A DNA stretch of 64,000 nucleotides from Mycobacterium kyorinense (GCF_002101735.1 NZ_LQPE01000153.1:41311-105310); one strand, 5' to 3'; shown: positions 15,893 through 23,301, numbered from the stretch's first letter. Numbers and translations: made by a program. The notes: generated from the letters alone by a model not told the origin.

Positions 15893-16114
15893 ATGGCTTT
15901 CACAGTGTGGCTCGGTGACGACCGGGGCGCTGCCGAGTGCGGCGACGGCGACATGTATGAGTTCCTGATCGGCGGCGTCCTCGGCGTGCACTATGTGAAG
16001 CCGGGCCAATGGTCGGACTATTACCCGCCTGGCGCCTGGACGCGCGTGGCGGCCGAGCCCAACCATCGCCCCGGGGAGCCGCAGGATCGGTCGATCGGGC
16101 CGGACTTCGAATAG
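15893..16114 (+). CDS. Small hypothetical protein
   Basis: A 73-aa protein starting MAFTVWLGDDRGAAECGDGD, rich in Asp, Gly, Trp and Tyr, with no obvious membrane helix. It follows the MmpS-like gene by 28 bp on the same strand. Codon usage is ordinary for the window. I do not recognise the family, and confidence rests on the sensible ATG and conserved-looking aromatic composition. Confidence 0.5.
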   Translation: MAFTVWLGDDRGAAECGDGDMYEFLIGGVLGVHYVKPGQWSDYYPPGAWTRVAAEPNHRPGEPQDRSIGPDFE

Positions 16115-16151
16115 GCGCCGCCGGCGCCCGAAGGCGGTTAATATCCTGCGC

Positions 16152-16574
16152 GTGAAGACATTGGCTCTCGGCGTGGTGCTCACGTCTGTCGCCTTGGCCC
16201 TCGCACCGGTCTCGCAGGCCGAGATGCAGATCGGAAACTACGCGGTGCAGACGCCGAGGGATCCGGGCCACGCATGGATCTGGGCGATCCGCCCCTGTAA
16301 TGCGCCCGGGTGTGTGCACATCCAGGCGATACCGCAGCCGAACGGGCAGGCCGCCCCCTACGACGGGGATGCCCATCTTGCCAACGGCCGGTACACGATG
16401 AGCGTCGACGTGCCCGACGGTGTGCGCTGCGTGGTGTACTTCCTTCCTTCACACGACACCTACTCGTGGGATGCGGCAACGCTGAGTGGCTCGGTGGAAT
16501 CCAGCTACGACTCGAGCTGCGGTGGCGGCCCGGGTGGGACGGACAGCTACCCATTCAGCCTGGTGCGCTGGTAG
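16152..16574 (+). CDS. Secreted hypothetical protein, mycobacterial type
   Basis: The 140-aa product starts at GTG 16152 with a clean Sec signal peptide (MKTLALGVVLTSVALALAPVSQA, cleavage probably after residue 23), leaving a mature domain of about 117 residues with four cysteines, two near residues 49-54 (PCNAPGC), one near 95 and one near 124, which could form two disulphides. Many mycobacterial secreted proteins share the motif of a -WxIRPC-GC- beta-sandwich; function unknown. The gene overlaps the next one convergently by 28 bp. Confidence 0.75.
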   Translation: MKTLALGVVLTSVALALAPVSQAEMQIGNYAVQTPRDPGHAWIWAIRPCNAPGCVHIQAIPQPNGQAAPYDGDAHLANGRYTMSVDVPDGVRCVVYFLPSHDTYSWDAATLSGSVESSYDSSCGGGPGGTDSYPFSLVRW

Positions 16575-16888
16575 GTGCGCCGCGCCGGCGGCTGATTGCA
16601 GACCCATAGCGTCGGGTTGAATTCGCCTAAGTCGGCCGCCGGGTAGTCACCGTAGACGCCGGCCGGATTGCCGCGCAGGACTTGAGCGTGTTGGCGATCG
16701 GCCCTGGCGCACAGCGCATCCCGGGCAGCATCACGGGCGGCGATCACCGTGTTGTGGTGTTCGACGACACGCTTACCGATCTTGACGGCCACGTACGCGA
16801 CGAGGCCCACCACGATGAATGGCCACATCACCCGAAGGACAGCAACGACGAGCGCCACCACCAACAGCCAGCCGATGAGTTGTGCCAT
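16547..16888 (-). CDS. Small one- or two-TM membrane protein
   Basis: The 113-aa protein starts MAQLIGWLLVVALVVAVLRVMWPFIVVGLVAYVAVKIGKRVV, with GGAGG 6 bases before the ATG at 16888. Residues 4-37 form a long hydrophobic hairpin or two short helices, followed by a basic and helical cytoplasmic tail. No family recognised. It lies downstream of the polytopic membrane gene on the same strand with a 49-bp gap and may share its transcript. Confidence 0.7.
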   Translation of the reverse strand: MAQLIGWLLVVALVVAVLRVMWPFIVVGLVAYVAVKIGKRVVEHHNTVIAARDAARDALCARADRQHAQVLRGNPAGVYGDYPAADLGEFNPTLWVCNQPPARRTYQRTRLNG

Positions 16889-16937
16889 GGCCGTCCTCCT
16901 CTCCTCTACTGCGAGAGTAGGACCGGGCACCGACACG

Positions 16938-17306
16938 TCAGTCGGAGAAGATTTCGCGGTTGACCGTATGTAGGTAGGGGATGGCCAGGAACGGCGTGAT
17001 GTAGAAGATGTCGTAGAGCCACCAGCCGACGACCGGGAGCACCACTCCGGCATAGCGCACGTCGGCGTACATGGTCATGTTGAACACGTAGCCGATCCAG
17101 ATCACCACGCCCATCCAGCACGTGATGATCATCCACTGGTGGCCCCAGCGCTTCATCTGCAAAAAGCCGATCGCGGCAGCGATACGCATGGTGAACACCG
17201 TCAGGATCAGCCCTACCTCCCAGCCCTTTTCACCGGGCCCGGCCGCACCGCCGATCCACAACTCGTTGTAGTGCCAGAAGTAGCCCGCGTCGAAGAAGTT
17301 GCCCCA
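16938..17306 (-). repeat. Inverted copy A of a 369-bp near-identical segment
   Basis: This 3' part of the minus-strand membrane gene is about 95% identical to 21374-21742 on the plus strand: I count about 19 mismatches over 369 bp, many of them synonymous, with uninterrupted runs near 80-90 bp. The 5' parts of the two genes diverge much more. The pattern suggests recent gene conversion or a partial duplication, and the two copies form a large inverted repeat around the NorD/NorQ-like genes. Confidence 0.85.
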
Positions 17307-17663
17307 GGCGGTCAGAATCACCCGGGTCAACAGCGCATGGTTGGCGATCAAGTCGATCGACCAACCCAGCGTATTGAGCCCGGCATCCAGGATGATCAGG
17401 TAGCCCAGCACCGTCACCATCACCGGCCGGACGGACAGACCGGATTGCTGAGCCCGACGCTGCAGCCACACCCCCCGCAGAAACAGCGGTAGACCGACGA
17501 AGCCGATGATCATCGTGCCCATCAGCAGCGTGCCCGCAATCAGCCACCGGTCGGCCTGCCGCTGTGCCAGCCGGGACTCTTCCAACTGCTCGTCGTAGCC
17601 GAGTCCGTCGCGCGGCGAGGCGGCTCCGCCGCGAAGCCGCAGGTTCAACGTGGGCAGATTCAC
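16938..17663 (-). CDS. Unrecognised polytopic membrane protein, paralogue A
   Basis: The 241-aa protein starts at GTG 17663 with GGAGG 4 bases upstream; the frame could be read 20 residues longer from a TTG. Five or so membrane helices follow from residue 40. The C-terminal half is rich in Trp, Tyr and His: FDAGYFWHYNELWIGG, RWGHQW, MYADVRYAG, WWLYDIFYITPF, YLHTVNREI. These are shared almost exactly with paralogue B (21044-21742). Clustered His, Asp and Tyr in membrane helices are compatible with a metal or haem site, but I recognise no enzyme family. It is divergent from the tetR that heads the NorD/NorQ-like operon and may be co-controlled through the operators between them. Confidence 0.8.
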   Translation of the reverse strand: MNLPTLNLRLRGGAASPRDGLGYDEQLEESRLAQRQADRWLIAGTLLMGTMIIGFVGLPLFLRGVWLQRRAQQSGLSVRPVMVTVLGYLIILDAGLNTLGWSIDLIANHALLTRVILTAWGNFFDAGYFWHYNELWIGGAAGPGEKGWEVGLILTVFTMRIAAAIGFLQMKRWGHQWMIITCWMGVVIWIGYVFNMTMYADVRYAGVVLPVVGWWLYDIFYITPFLAIPYLHTVNREIFSD

Positions 17664-17721
17664 CGTGCCTCCGATCGGCCGCAGATCACGTGTCTTTCTA
17701 GCGCCCCCACAGTTCCATGTC

Positions 17722-17741
17722 AATGACTTGAATCAATGACT
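17722..17741. promoter_or_regulatory. Possible second TetR operator near paralogue A
   Basis: AATGACTTGAATCAATGACT matches the stronger palindrome at 17831-17850 at 15 of 20 positions. It lies 59 bp upstream of the paralogue A start, so one TetR could repress both divergent units. Confidence 0.4.
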
Positions 17742-17830
17742 CGTTAACTGCATAGCACTCAACGATCGCTTTATCTCATTGGAGTACAGAGTTATTGCAC
17801 ATGCACGCGATATCGCTGACTGATCCTCTT

Positions 17831-17850
17831 ATTGACTTCAATCAGTCAAT
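17831..17850. promoter_or_regulatory. Perfect palindromic operator before tetR of the NorD/NorQ-like operon
   Basis: ATTGACT-TCAATC-AGTCAAT is a perfect inverted repeat with 7-bp arms, ending 19 bp before the tetR start. It is a typical TetR site by size, symmetry and position. Confidence 0.7.
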
Positions 17851-17869
17851 ACGCTAGAAAGATCGCACC

Positions 17870-18478
17870 ATGACCCGAGTGCAGGACAAGCCGTCCGCGC
17901 GCGAAGCGCAGCGGCTGCAGACCCGGCAGCGCATCCTGGGCGCCGCGGTTGCCGAATTCAAGCGGTCCGGTCTCGCGGGCGCGGACGTCGGCGCAATCGT
18001 GTCGGCGGCCGGCGTGGCACACGGCACCTTCTTCTTCCACTTCCCCACCAAAGAACACGTGCTGCTCGAGGTGGAGGGCCGCGAAGAAGCCCGGATGGCA
18101 ACCGAATTGGCCCGCTTCCTCGCCAAGCCACACGACCTCGCCGCCACGCTGACCGAAGTGGTGCGGTTGGTCGCGGGCCTGGAGAAACGACTCGGCGATC
18201 TGCTGTTCAAAGACTTTCTGGCGCTGCACTTCTCGTCGACCCGACCACCCAACGAAGAGTGGAGCGACCACCCGCTGATCGTGCTGGTGGTGGCCGAGAT
18301 CGAGCGTGCTCGCGACCGCGGCGAGACCTATCCCGAGGTGGATGCGTTCAGCAGCGCGGTGTTCTTCCTGCTCGGCCTCTACGCGGTGCTGACCACGACT
18401 CACCACATGACCTCAATTCGCGACGACCTGCTCGAAAAGTTCGTCGCCAGCACTTTTCGCGGGCTTGAAGCGCGATAA
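17870..18478 (+). CDS. TetR-family regulator heading the NorD/NorQ-like operon
   Basis: The 202-aa protein has the TetR HTH at about residues 22-65 (ILGAAVAEFKRSGLAGADVG, then AGVAHGTFFFHFPTKEHVL) and a helical effector domain containing HFSSTRPPNEEWSDHPL. The gene is first in an operon with only 24 bp to the next short gene. The palindrome at 17831-17850 suggests autoregulation, and a weaker site at 17722-17741 could reach the divergent membrane gene. The ligand is unknown; the substrate of the encoded membrane system is the natural candidate. Confidence 0.9.
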   Translation: MTRVQDKPSAREAQRLQTRQRILGAAVAEFKRSGLAGADVGAIVSAAGVAHGTFFFHFPTKEHVLLEVEGREEARMATELARFLAKPHDLAATLTEVVRLVAGLEKRLGDLLFKDFLALHFSSTRPPNEEWSDHPLIVLVVAEIERARDRGETYPEVDAFSSAVFFLLGLYAVLTTTHHMTSIRDDLLEKFVASTFRGLEAR

Positions 18479-18502
18479 CCCATCGGATACGGAGGTCTCG
18501 TC

Positions 18503-18601
18503 GTGTGGCAAGACATCGTGCGTTACATCGCCGCCTGGGGCGGCACCGGCGCGGTGATCGCGTTCTGGTACTGGATGTTCGCCAACATCGGCACCTTCTG
18601 A
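18503..18601 (+). CDS. 32-aa single-helix membrane peptide
   Basis: GTG 18503 is preceded by GGAGG at 7 bases and runs to TGA at 18601, encoding VWQDIVRYIAAWGG then TGAVIAFWYWMFANIGTF. This is one amphipathic/transmembrane helix rich in Trp. It lies 24 bp after tetR and 3 bp before the NorD-like gene, so it is almost certainly translated with the operon. Its size resembles tiny subunits of membrane oxidases or oxygenases, but no match is claimed. The strong ribosome-binding site and tight packing are the main evidence. Confidence 0.7.
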   Translation: MWQDIVRYIAAWGGTGAVIAFWYWMFANIGTF

Positions 18602-18604
18602 GCC

Positions 18605-20122
18605 ATGCCTGATGCGGGGGCGTTGTCCCTGGAGCGCAGTTGCGCGGTGACGGCTGTGGTGCTTTCCGAGCGGCGTCGCGACGACGCCCGGCTGGTCACC
18701 GGTGAGCACCGCAGCTTCGGATTGAACCCGAGCCGGCGCATCGTCCACGTGCCATACCCGACGCCGCCCAACTGGACGCGGCGAATCCTGACATGCGGTT
18801 TGGCGCTGCAGTGTTCACCCTCGAAGGACCGGATCGCAACCTACCGGCTGGACGAACTTTCGCCCCGCGAACGCGGCGCGCTGACCCTCGTCGAAGCCGG
18901 CGTGGCCCTCGGATGGATCGCCACCAAATGGCCCGGTCTGCTGCCCGAATTGCGGCGCACCCTGCCTGATATCGAGATCGCGCCGCACGACCTCGACGCG
19001 CCCGCGATACTCGATCGCGCTCGTGCGCTGGCACGGTCGCGACAACCGCTGGCCTGCCATCCGCTGCTGGGCGCGCTGCCCCTCGCCACTCCGGTGCGCA
19101 ACGGATTGCTGTCTGCCGCGCGACGCCGGTTCGGCCGGATGCCCTGGAGCAGCACGCGAAAGCACACCCCGCGTGCCTATTCGGTACCCGTCGGCGGCGA
19201 CGGCGGTGTGCGCAATCCCAACCTGCCGCCACCGAGCCGGCCCGAGGACGACGACATCGAAATCCGCCCAGACCAACGCCCGGGCATCCCCTACCCGGAG
19301 TGGAATACTTGGCGGAAAAGCTTTCTCGCCGACCACGTTGCGATCCTCGAACGCAAGTACACCGCGCAGCGGCAGGCCAAACCGGTCACTGCCGATCTGC
19401 GACGCTGGTTCGAGGAACACACCCACCGCGCGATGACCAACCGACTAGAGGACGGCGGCGATCTCGACGTCGACTCCTACGTCGCCCACTACATCGACAC
19501 CATCACCGGACAGGCATCGCAACCCCGGGTGTTCCGCGACCTGTTGCCCGCCCGCCGCGACGTCACCACGGCTGTGCTGCTGGACGGAAGCTCGTCGCTG
19601 GGCGTGCACGGCGGACGGCTCTTCCAACTGGAACTCGCGTGCGCCGACGCGCTGTCGCAGGCGATGACACTCGCCCGCGAGCGACACGGCATCTTCGTAT
19701 TCAGCGGCAACACCCGCCACCACGTTGACGTCCGCTGCCTCAAGGACTTTGACGACAATCACTTCGTCGCACCGAGCGGCATGGGTCTGGTCACCGGCGG
19801 CTACACCCGGCTCGGCGCCCCGCTTCGCCACCTGACCAGCCGGCTGCTCGCGCAGCCATCCGAACGGCGACTGCTGATCGTCATCGGCGACGGGCTGATG
19901 TCCGACGAAGGCTACGAGGGCCGCTATGCCTGGGCCGACGTCGCCCACGCCGCCGAGGAAGCACGGCAAGCCGGGGTCGCCGTGTACTACCTCGGCGTCG
20001 GCCCCGCCCGCGTCGACCCGCTCCCCGAGGTGTTCGGACCCCGTCGCTCCCAACGGATCCGGCGCGTCGAAGAACTGCCCCGTGTGCTGGCGCACGTCCA
20101 TCGAGAGTTGGTGGCCGCATGA
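18605..20122 (+). CDS. NorD/CbbO-like von Willebrand factor A (VWA) protein
   Basis: The 505-aa protein has an N-terminal helical region, a charged linker (about 205-230) and a C-terminal VWA domain from about residue 320. The MIDAS metal site is intact: D327-G-S329-S-S331 (VLLDGSSSLG), a Thr in GGYTRLG, and IGDGLMSDEGYEGRYAWADV, typical of NorD. In cNOR, NorD works with the AAA+ ATPase NorQ to insert the non-haem iron; CbbO/CbbQ activate Rubisco (established). Here the partner ATPase overlaps by ATGA. No NorCB or Rubisco gene is near, so the client is probably one of the membrane proteins of this operon (inference). Confidence 0.87.
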   Translation: MPDAGALSLERSCAVTAVVLSERRRDDARLVTGEHRSFGLNPSRRIVHVPYPTPPNWTRRILTCGLALQCSPSKDRIATYRLDELSPRERGALTLVEAGVALGWIATKWPGLLPELRRTLPDIEIAPHDLDAPAILDRARALARSRQPLACHPLLGALPLATPVRNGLLSAARRRFGRMPWSSTRKHTPRAYSVPVGGDGGVRNPNLPPPSRPEDDDIEIRPDQRPGIPYPEWNTWRKSFLADHVAILERKYTAQRQAKPVTADLRRWFEEHTHRAMTNRLEDGGDLDVDSYVAHYIDTITGQASQPRVFRDLLPARRDVTTAVLLDGSSSLGVHGGRLFQLELACADALSQAMTLARERHGIFVFSGNTRHHVDVRCLKDFDDNHFVAPSGMGLVTGGYTRLGAPLRHLTSRLLAQPSERRLLIVIGDGLMSDEGYEGRYAWADVAHAAEEARQAGVAVYYLGVGPARVDPLPEVFGPRRSQRIRRVEELPRVLAHVHRELVAA

Positions 20123-20901
20123 ACTACTCCGCCAGTGGCAACGAGGTCGCGCTGTTCGAGCGGGCCTTCGAGCGACGGCTGCCCGTAATGCTCACCGGTC
20201 CAACGGGTTGCGGCAAAACCAGGCTCGTCGAACACATGGGCGGGATGCTGAAGCGCCCGGTCGTCACGATCAGCTGCCACGACGACCTGACCAGTTCCGA
20301 CCTGGTCGGCCGGTTCCTGGTCACCGGCGGCGACGTGGTCTGGACCGACGGTCCACTGACCAGAGCGGTCAAGGACGGCGCGATCTGTTATCTCGACGAG
20401 GTGGTCGAAGCGCGCCACGACTCACTGGCCATCCTGCATTCGCTGACCGATCACCGCCGCTCCTTGTATCTGGACCGCGCCGGCACGGTGGTCCACGCGC
20501 CCGACTCGTTCATGCTGGTCTGCTCCTACAACCCGGCCTACCGCAGCTCACTCAAGGAGCTCAAACCGTCGTTCCGGCAACGGTTTGTCACGATCGCGAT
20601 GAACTACCTGCCACCCGAGAGGGAAGCCGAGGTGCTGGTCACCGAATCAGGCATCGACCTGGCCGTCGCGCACCGACTGGTCGGCTGCGCAACCAGCATC
20701 CGCACCGCCGACGACGTCTTCCACTTCGAACCGCCGTCGACGAGAGTCCTGGTCACCGCGGCGCAACTGATCGCCGCCGGCGCAACCGAAATGGAAGCCG
20801 CCGAGGCCTGCATCCTCGCGCCGCTGAGCACCGACGGGGCGATCACCGACGGTCTGCGCGAGGTTGCGGCCGCCAGCCTCCTTGCCACGCAACCACTTTG
20901 A
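20119..20901 (+). CDS. NorQ/CbbQ-family AAA+ (MoxR-type) ATPase
   Basis: The 260-aa protein shows Walker A GPTGCGKT at 27-34, a preceding LPVMLT strand, Walker B-like CYLDEVVEAR near residue 90 and the sensor-1 motif VCSYNPAYRS near residue 137, which is diagnostic of the CbbQ/NirQ/NorQ/GvpN group. These hexameric ATPases remodel a client enzyme using a VWA partner. The start overlaps the stop of the NorD-like gene (ATGA), proving coupling in sequence terms. It is followed 17 bp later by a 42-aa membrane peptide gene and then by the polytopic paralogue B, the most likely client. Confidence 0.92.
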   Translation: MNYSASGNEVALFERAFERRLPVMLTGPTGCGKTRLVEHMGGMLKRPVVTISCHDDLTSSDLVGRFLVTGGDVVWTDGPLTRAVKDGAICYLDEVVEARHDSLAILHSLTDHRRSLYLDRAGTVVHAPDSFMLVCSYNPAYRSSLKELKPSFRQRFVTIAMNYLPPEREAEVLVTESGIDLAVAHRLVGCATSIRTADDVFHFEPPSTRVLVTAAQLIAAGATEMEAAEACILAPLSTDGAITDGLREVAAASLLATQPL

Positions 20902-20918
20902 GAAGGGAGCGCCACCCG

Positions 20919-21047
20919 ATGAACGAACAAGACCAGCGACGCAAGCGGGCCATGATCGTCTTCCAGGTCTTCATCTACGGCTATCTGCTGCTGATGTTCG
21001 CCATCCAGCTGTACATGTCATTCGCTCGAGGCTGGTGGCACCTGTGA
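20919..21047 (+). CDS. 42-aa single-helix membrane peptide
   Basis: ATG 20919 follows AAGGGAG and encodes MNEQDQRRKRAMIV, then a helix FQVFIYGYLLLMFAIQLYM, and ends SFARGWWHL. The positively charged N-terminus and hydrophobic core predict one helix with N-in topology. The stop overlaps the GTG start of the polytopic protein (GTGA), which is strong evidence for translation and suggests it is a subunit of the same complex. Confidence 0.82.
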   Translation: MNEQDQRRKRAMIVFQVFIYGYLLLMFAIQLYMSFARGWWHL

Positions 21048-21742
21048 ACGCGGCTGTGCTGCACGGTAGTTCGGAGAGCAGCTACGACCAGCACCACGAG
21101 GAAAGCCGCGCCGCCCAACGCCGGGCCGACAAGTGGCTGATCGCCGGAACCGTCCTGATGGGCACCTGGGCCCTCGGCCTGGTCGGATTGCCGATCTTCC
21201 TGCGCGGCGTGTGGCTGCAACGCCAGGCCCAACGCGCCGGGCTGTCAGTTCGGCCGATGATCGTCACACTGATCGGCTATCTGGTCCTCATCGACAGTGC
21301 CCTCAACAGCCTGGGCTGGTCGCTGGACCTCGTTGCCAACCACACGCTGATCGACCGGGTGCTGATGACCGGGTGGGGCAACATGTTCGACGCCGGCTAC
21401 TTCTGGCACTACAACGAGTTGTGGATCGGCGGTGCGGCCGGGCCCGGTGAAAAGGGCTGGGAGGTAGGGCTGATCCTGACGGTCTTCAGCATGCGAATGG
21501 CCGCCGCGATCGGCTTTTTGCAGATGAAGCGGTGGGGCCACCAATGGTTGATCATCACCTGCTGGATGGGCGTGGTGATCTGGATCGGCTACGTGTTCAA
21601 CATGACCATGTACGCCGACGTGCGCTATGCCGGAGTGGTGTTCCCGGTGGTCGGCTGGTGGCTCTACGACATCTTCTACATCACGCCGTTCCTGGCCATC
21701 CCCTACCTACACACCGTCAACCGAGAAATCTTCTCCGACTAG
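21044..21742 (+). CDS. Unrecognised polytopic membrane protein, paralogue B (putative client of NorD/NorQ-like pair)
   Basis: The 232-aa protein begins VNAAVLHGSSESSYDQHHEE and has about five membrane helices from residue 35. From residue 110 it is almost identical to paralogue A: DAGYFWHYNELWIGGAAG, RWGHQW, NMTMYADVRYAG, WWLYDIFYI, YLHTVNREIFSD. Conserved His, Asp, Glu and Tyr on helices could ligate a metal. The gene overlaps the 42-aa peptide gene and lies 13 bp before a one-TM protein gene, so three membrane components follow the chaperone pair. I recognise no family. A membrane oxidase or oxygenase is one possibility, an NO- or gas-handling enzyme another; both are speculation. Confidence 0.82.
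   Translation: MNAAVLHGSSESSYDQHHEESRAAQRRADKWLIAGTVLMGTWALGLVGLPIFLRGVWLQRQAQRAGLSVRPMIVTLIGYLVLIDSALNSLGWSLDLVANHTLIDRVLMTGWGNMFDAGYFWHYNELWIGGAAGPGEKGWEVGLILTVFSMRMAAAIGFLQMKRWGHQWLIITCWMGVVIWIGYVFNMTMYADVRYAGVVFPVVGWWLYDIFYITPFLAIPYLHTVNREIFSD
21374..21742 (+). repeat. Inverted copy B of the 369-bp near-identical segment
   Basis: It is the partner of 16938-17306 in opposite orientation, with about 19 mismatches counted by eye. Identity includes many third-codon positions, while sequence upstream of the TGGGGCAAC boundary is clearly more divergent. The two copies lie about 4.1 kb apart and bracket the tetR-norD-norQ-like block. Confidence 0.85.
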
Positions 21743-21755
21743 AAGGAGCAGTGTC

Positions 21756-22154
21756 GTGACTACGTCCTCAGAAGACCTTCCGCTGGGCACCACACCGACC
21801 TTTGCGCGCATGCACAAGTGGCTCAAACGCGGTGTGTTCGTGTGTTTGGTCGCTCTGGTCATCGAAGGCGCCTTCACCCTGCCGTTCATGGCGGTCTACT
21901 ACGGGTGGCCGACGCTGCCGCTGCGCGACATCTGCAGCGAGCTGATGAAAGTCCGCTACTCCGACGACTCTCTGGAGTGCAAGTACCCCTACCCGCTGTC
22001 CGGCGCACCGTTCGGCGGCGCGCCCGAAGCCGCCGGACAGCACACCGCGCGGGACAAGTGGGGAGTGCAGCCGGTTCCCCAGTATCACCGGATCGGGTTC
22101 CGCGAACTGGTCAAGATCCACGACCAGCGCCTCGCCCGCCAGGGCGGCTCCTAA
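21756..22154 (+). CDS. One-TM protein with external domain, last gene of the NorD/NorQ-like operon
   Basis: The 132-aa protein starts at GTG 21756 with AAGGAG about 9 bases upstream. A short cytoplasmic N-terminus is followed by a helix (about residues 26-48, GVFVCLVALVIEGAFTLPFM) and an exterior domain with two cysteines near residues 59 and 72 (RDICSELMKV, LECKYPYPL) and several His residues. No family recognised. It is probably a subunit of the same membrane complex as paralogue B. Its end overlaps the FNT gene convergently by 4 bp. Confidence 0.78.
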   Translation: MTTSSEDLPLGTTPTFARMHKWLKRGVFVCLVALVIEGAFTLPFMAVYYGWPTLPLRDICSELMKVRYSDDSLECKYPYPLSGAPFGGAPEAAGQHTARDKWGVQPVPQYHRIGFRELVKIHDQRLARQGGS

Positions 22155-23035
22155 CGTGCTCGCTGCTGCAGCCAGGCAACGAGCTGAAAGGGCACGGCAA
22201 CAAAGACCGTGCCGCCGATGAGGTTGCCCACCGTCGTGACGCACAGGTTGGTGGCCAGACCATGACTGCCGAAACCCCAACTGATCACGGTGTGCGGCGC
22301 CGTGGCGTGGAAAGCCGATAACAGCAACGGCAATCCGATGAAGCCGACGTTGGCGATGACGTGTTGGGTACCGCCCATCACGAACGCGAACGGACCGTAG
22401 AACGCGAAGCCCATTCGCGCGACGTCGCTTCGCGCCTCGAAAAACAGGCACATCGAGGTTTGCAGGAACCACGTGCACAACACGGCCAGCAGAAGCGCGG
22501 TCCACAAGGGCTGGCCGGACTTCAGCACGCCGACGGCTGCTGCCCGTTCGGCAAAGCCGCCCAGGTACGGCCCACCCGCCGCCGCACAGATGGTCACGAA
22601 CACCAGCGCGCCAATGGTGTTGCCCGCCAAGCCAACCAGGATGATCCGGCCGTATGCGGCGACGCTCAAGCGCCGCTGCAGCACGGCCAGCAGCCCGGCG
22701 GACATGTCGGCGGTGATCAGCGACATGCCGGACACCAGGATCAGCGCGAACGACATGCCGAATGCCAGACCCATCAGCAGGCTCGCTACCCCAGGCGTCT
22801 TGACTCCGGTGCTCACGGCAAGCGACAGCAGCACCCCGAAGGCAACCATCGCGCCGCCGACCAGCGAACGAATCAGGAACGCCCACGGGTGAGATGCCTT
22901 GTCGACCGCCATGTCGGCAACTCGGCGCACCATGGCGCCGACACTCAACAGCTCGAACGGATCGTCCGTCAGGCCGAGGCTTGGCGCCTCCGCAGGCGCG
23001 CGGAAGTCTTGTGGCAGCGAAACGATTTGAGACAT
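22151..23035 (-). CDS. Formate/nitrite transporter (FNT) family channel
   Basis: The 294-aa protein has six hydrophobic segments and FNT-type features: GGAMVAFGVLLSLAVSTG, FGMSFALILVSGMSLIT-D in the third helix region (the omega-loop neighbourhood), GNTIGALVF and the C-terminal GNLIGGTVFVAVP. FNT pentamers conduct formate, nitrite, lactate or hydrosulphide. An N-terminal cytoplasmic extension of about 40 residues is somewhat long. The ATG at 23035 shares its A with the stop of the anti-sigma gene (TGATG), so this channel is the last gene of the sigma-factor operon. Which anion it carries is unknown; nitrite or formate would suit a link to the facing NorD/NorQ-like operon. Confidence 0.9.
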   Translation of the reverse strand: MSQIVSLPQDFRAPAEAPSLGLTDDPFELLSVGAMVRRVADMAVDKASHPWAFLIRSLVGGAMVAFGVLLSLAVSTGVKTPGVASLLMGLAFGMSFALILVSGMSLITADMSAGLLAVLQRRLSVAAYGRIILVGLAGNTIGALVFVTICAAAGGPYLGGFAERAAAVGVLKSGQPLWTALLLAVLCTWFLQTSMCLFFEARSDVARMGFAFYGPFAFVMGGTQHVIANVGFIGLPLLLSAFHATAPHTVISWGFGSHGLATNLCVTTVGNLIGGTVFVAVPFQLVAWLQQRAR

Positions 23036-23301
23036 CAGTGCACCTCTCGGAACCCGGTGAGCGCGTGGAGGACTCCGCCGATGTGCTCATCGCTGAGCTT
23101 TTCACCGTCGAAGACGTGGTTGAGCAGAATCCGCAGATCACGCATTTGCTGCAGGTAGATCAGGCAGGGCGGGCAGTCCCGAAGATGCTTGGTCACCACT
23201 GCTGCCCACCGATCGGGCTCTGAGTCGAGAAGGTCCTCGACGAGCAGGACGAAGTCGGTGCAGTCGATCGCCGGCACCAGGTGGTCGTGATTCACGGGCA
23301 T
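23035..23301 (-). CDS. Zinc-finger anti-sigma factor
   Basis: This 88-aa protein has the anti-sigma zinc ligands His-x3-Cys-x2-Cys in KHLRDCPPCLIYLQQM (residues about 39-54) plus an upstream His/Cys in the ZAS fold, and no membrane helix, so it is a soluble ZAS-type anti-sigma factor. It overlaps the 3' end of the sigma-factor gene by 10 bp and is itself followed by the FNT gene. Soluble ZAS factors often release sigma on thiol oxidation, which fits the OsmC gene at the head of the operon (inference). Confidence 0.88.
   Translation of the reverse strand: MPVNHDHLVPAIDCTDFVLLVEDLLDSEPDRWAAVVTKHLRDCPPCLIYLQQMRDLRILLNHVFDGEKLSDEHIGGVLHALTGFREVH

Noticed and set aside
17870..22154. A true nitric oxide reductase or Rubisco cluster
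   Set aside because: Although NorD/NorQ-like proteins are present, no NorB/NorC, haem-copper oxidase or CbbL/CbbS sequence occurs in the window.
17870..22154. A copper membrane monooxygenase (PmoABC/HmoCAB-type) operon
   Set aside because: The polytopic proteins do not show the PmoA or PmoC motifs I know and no PmoB-sized periplasmic subunit is present.
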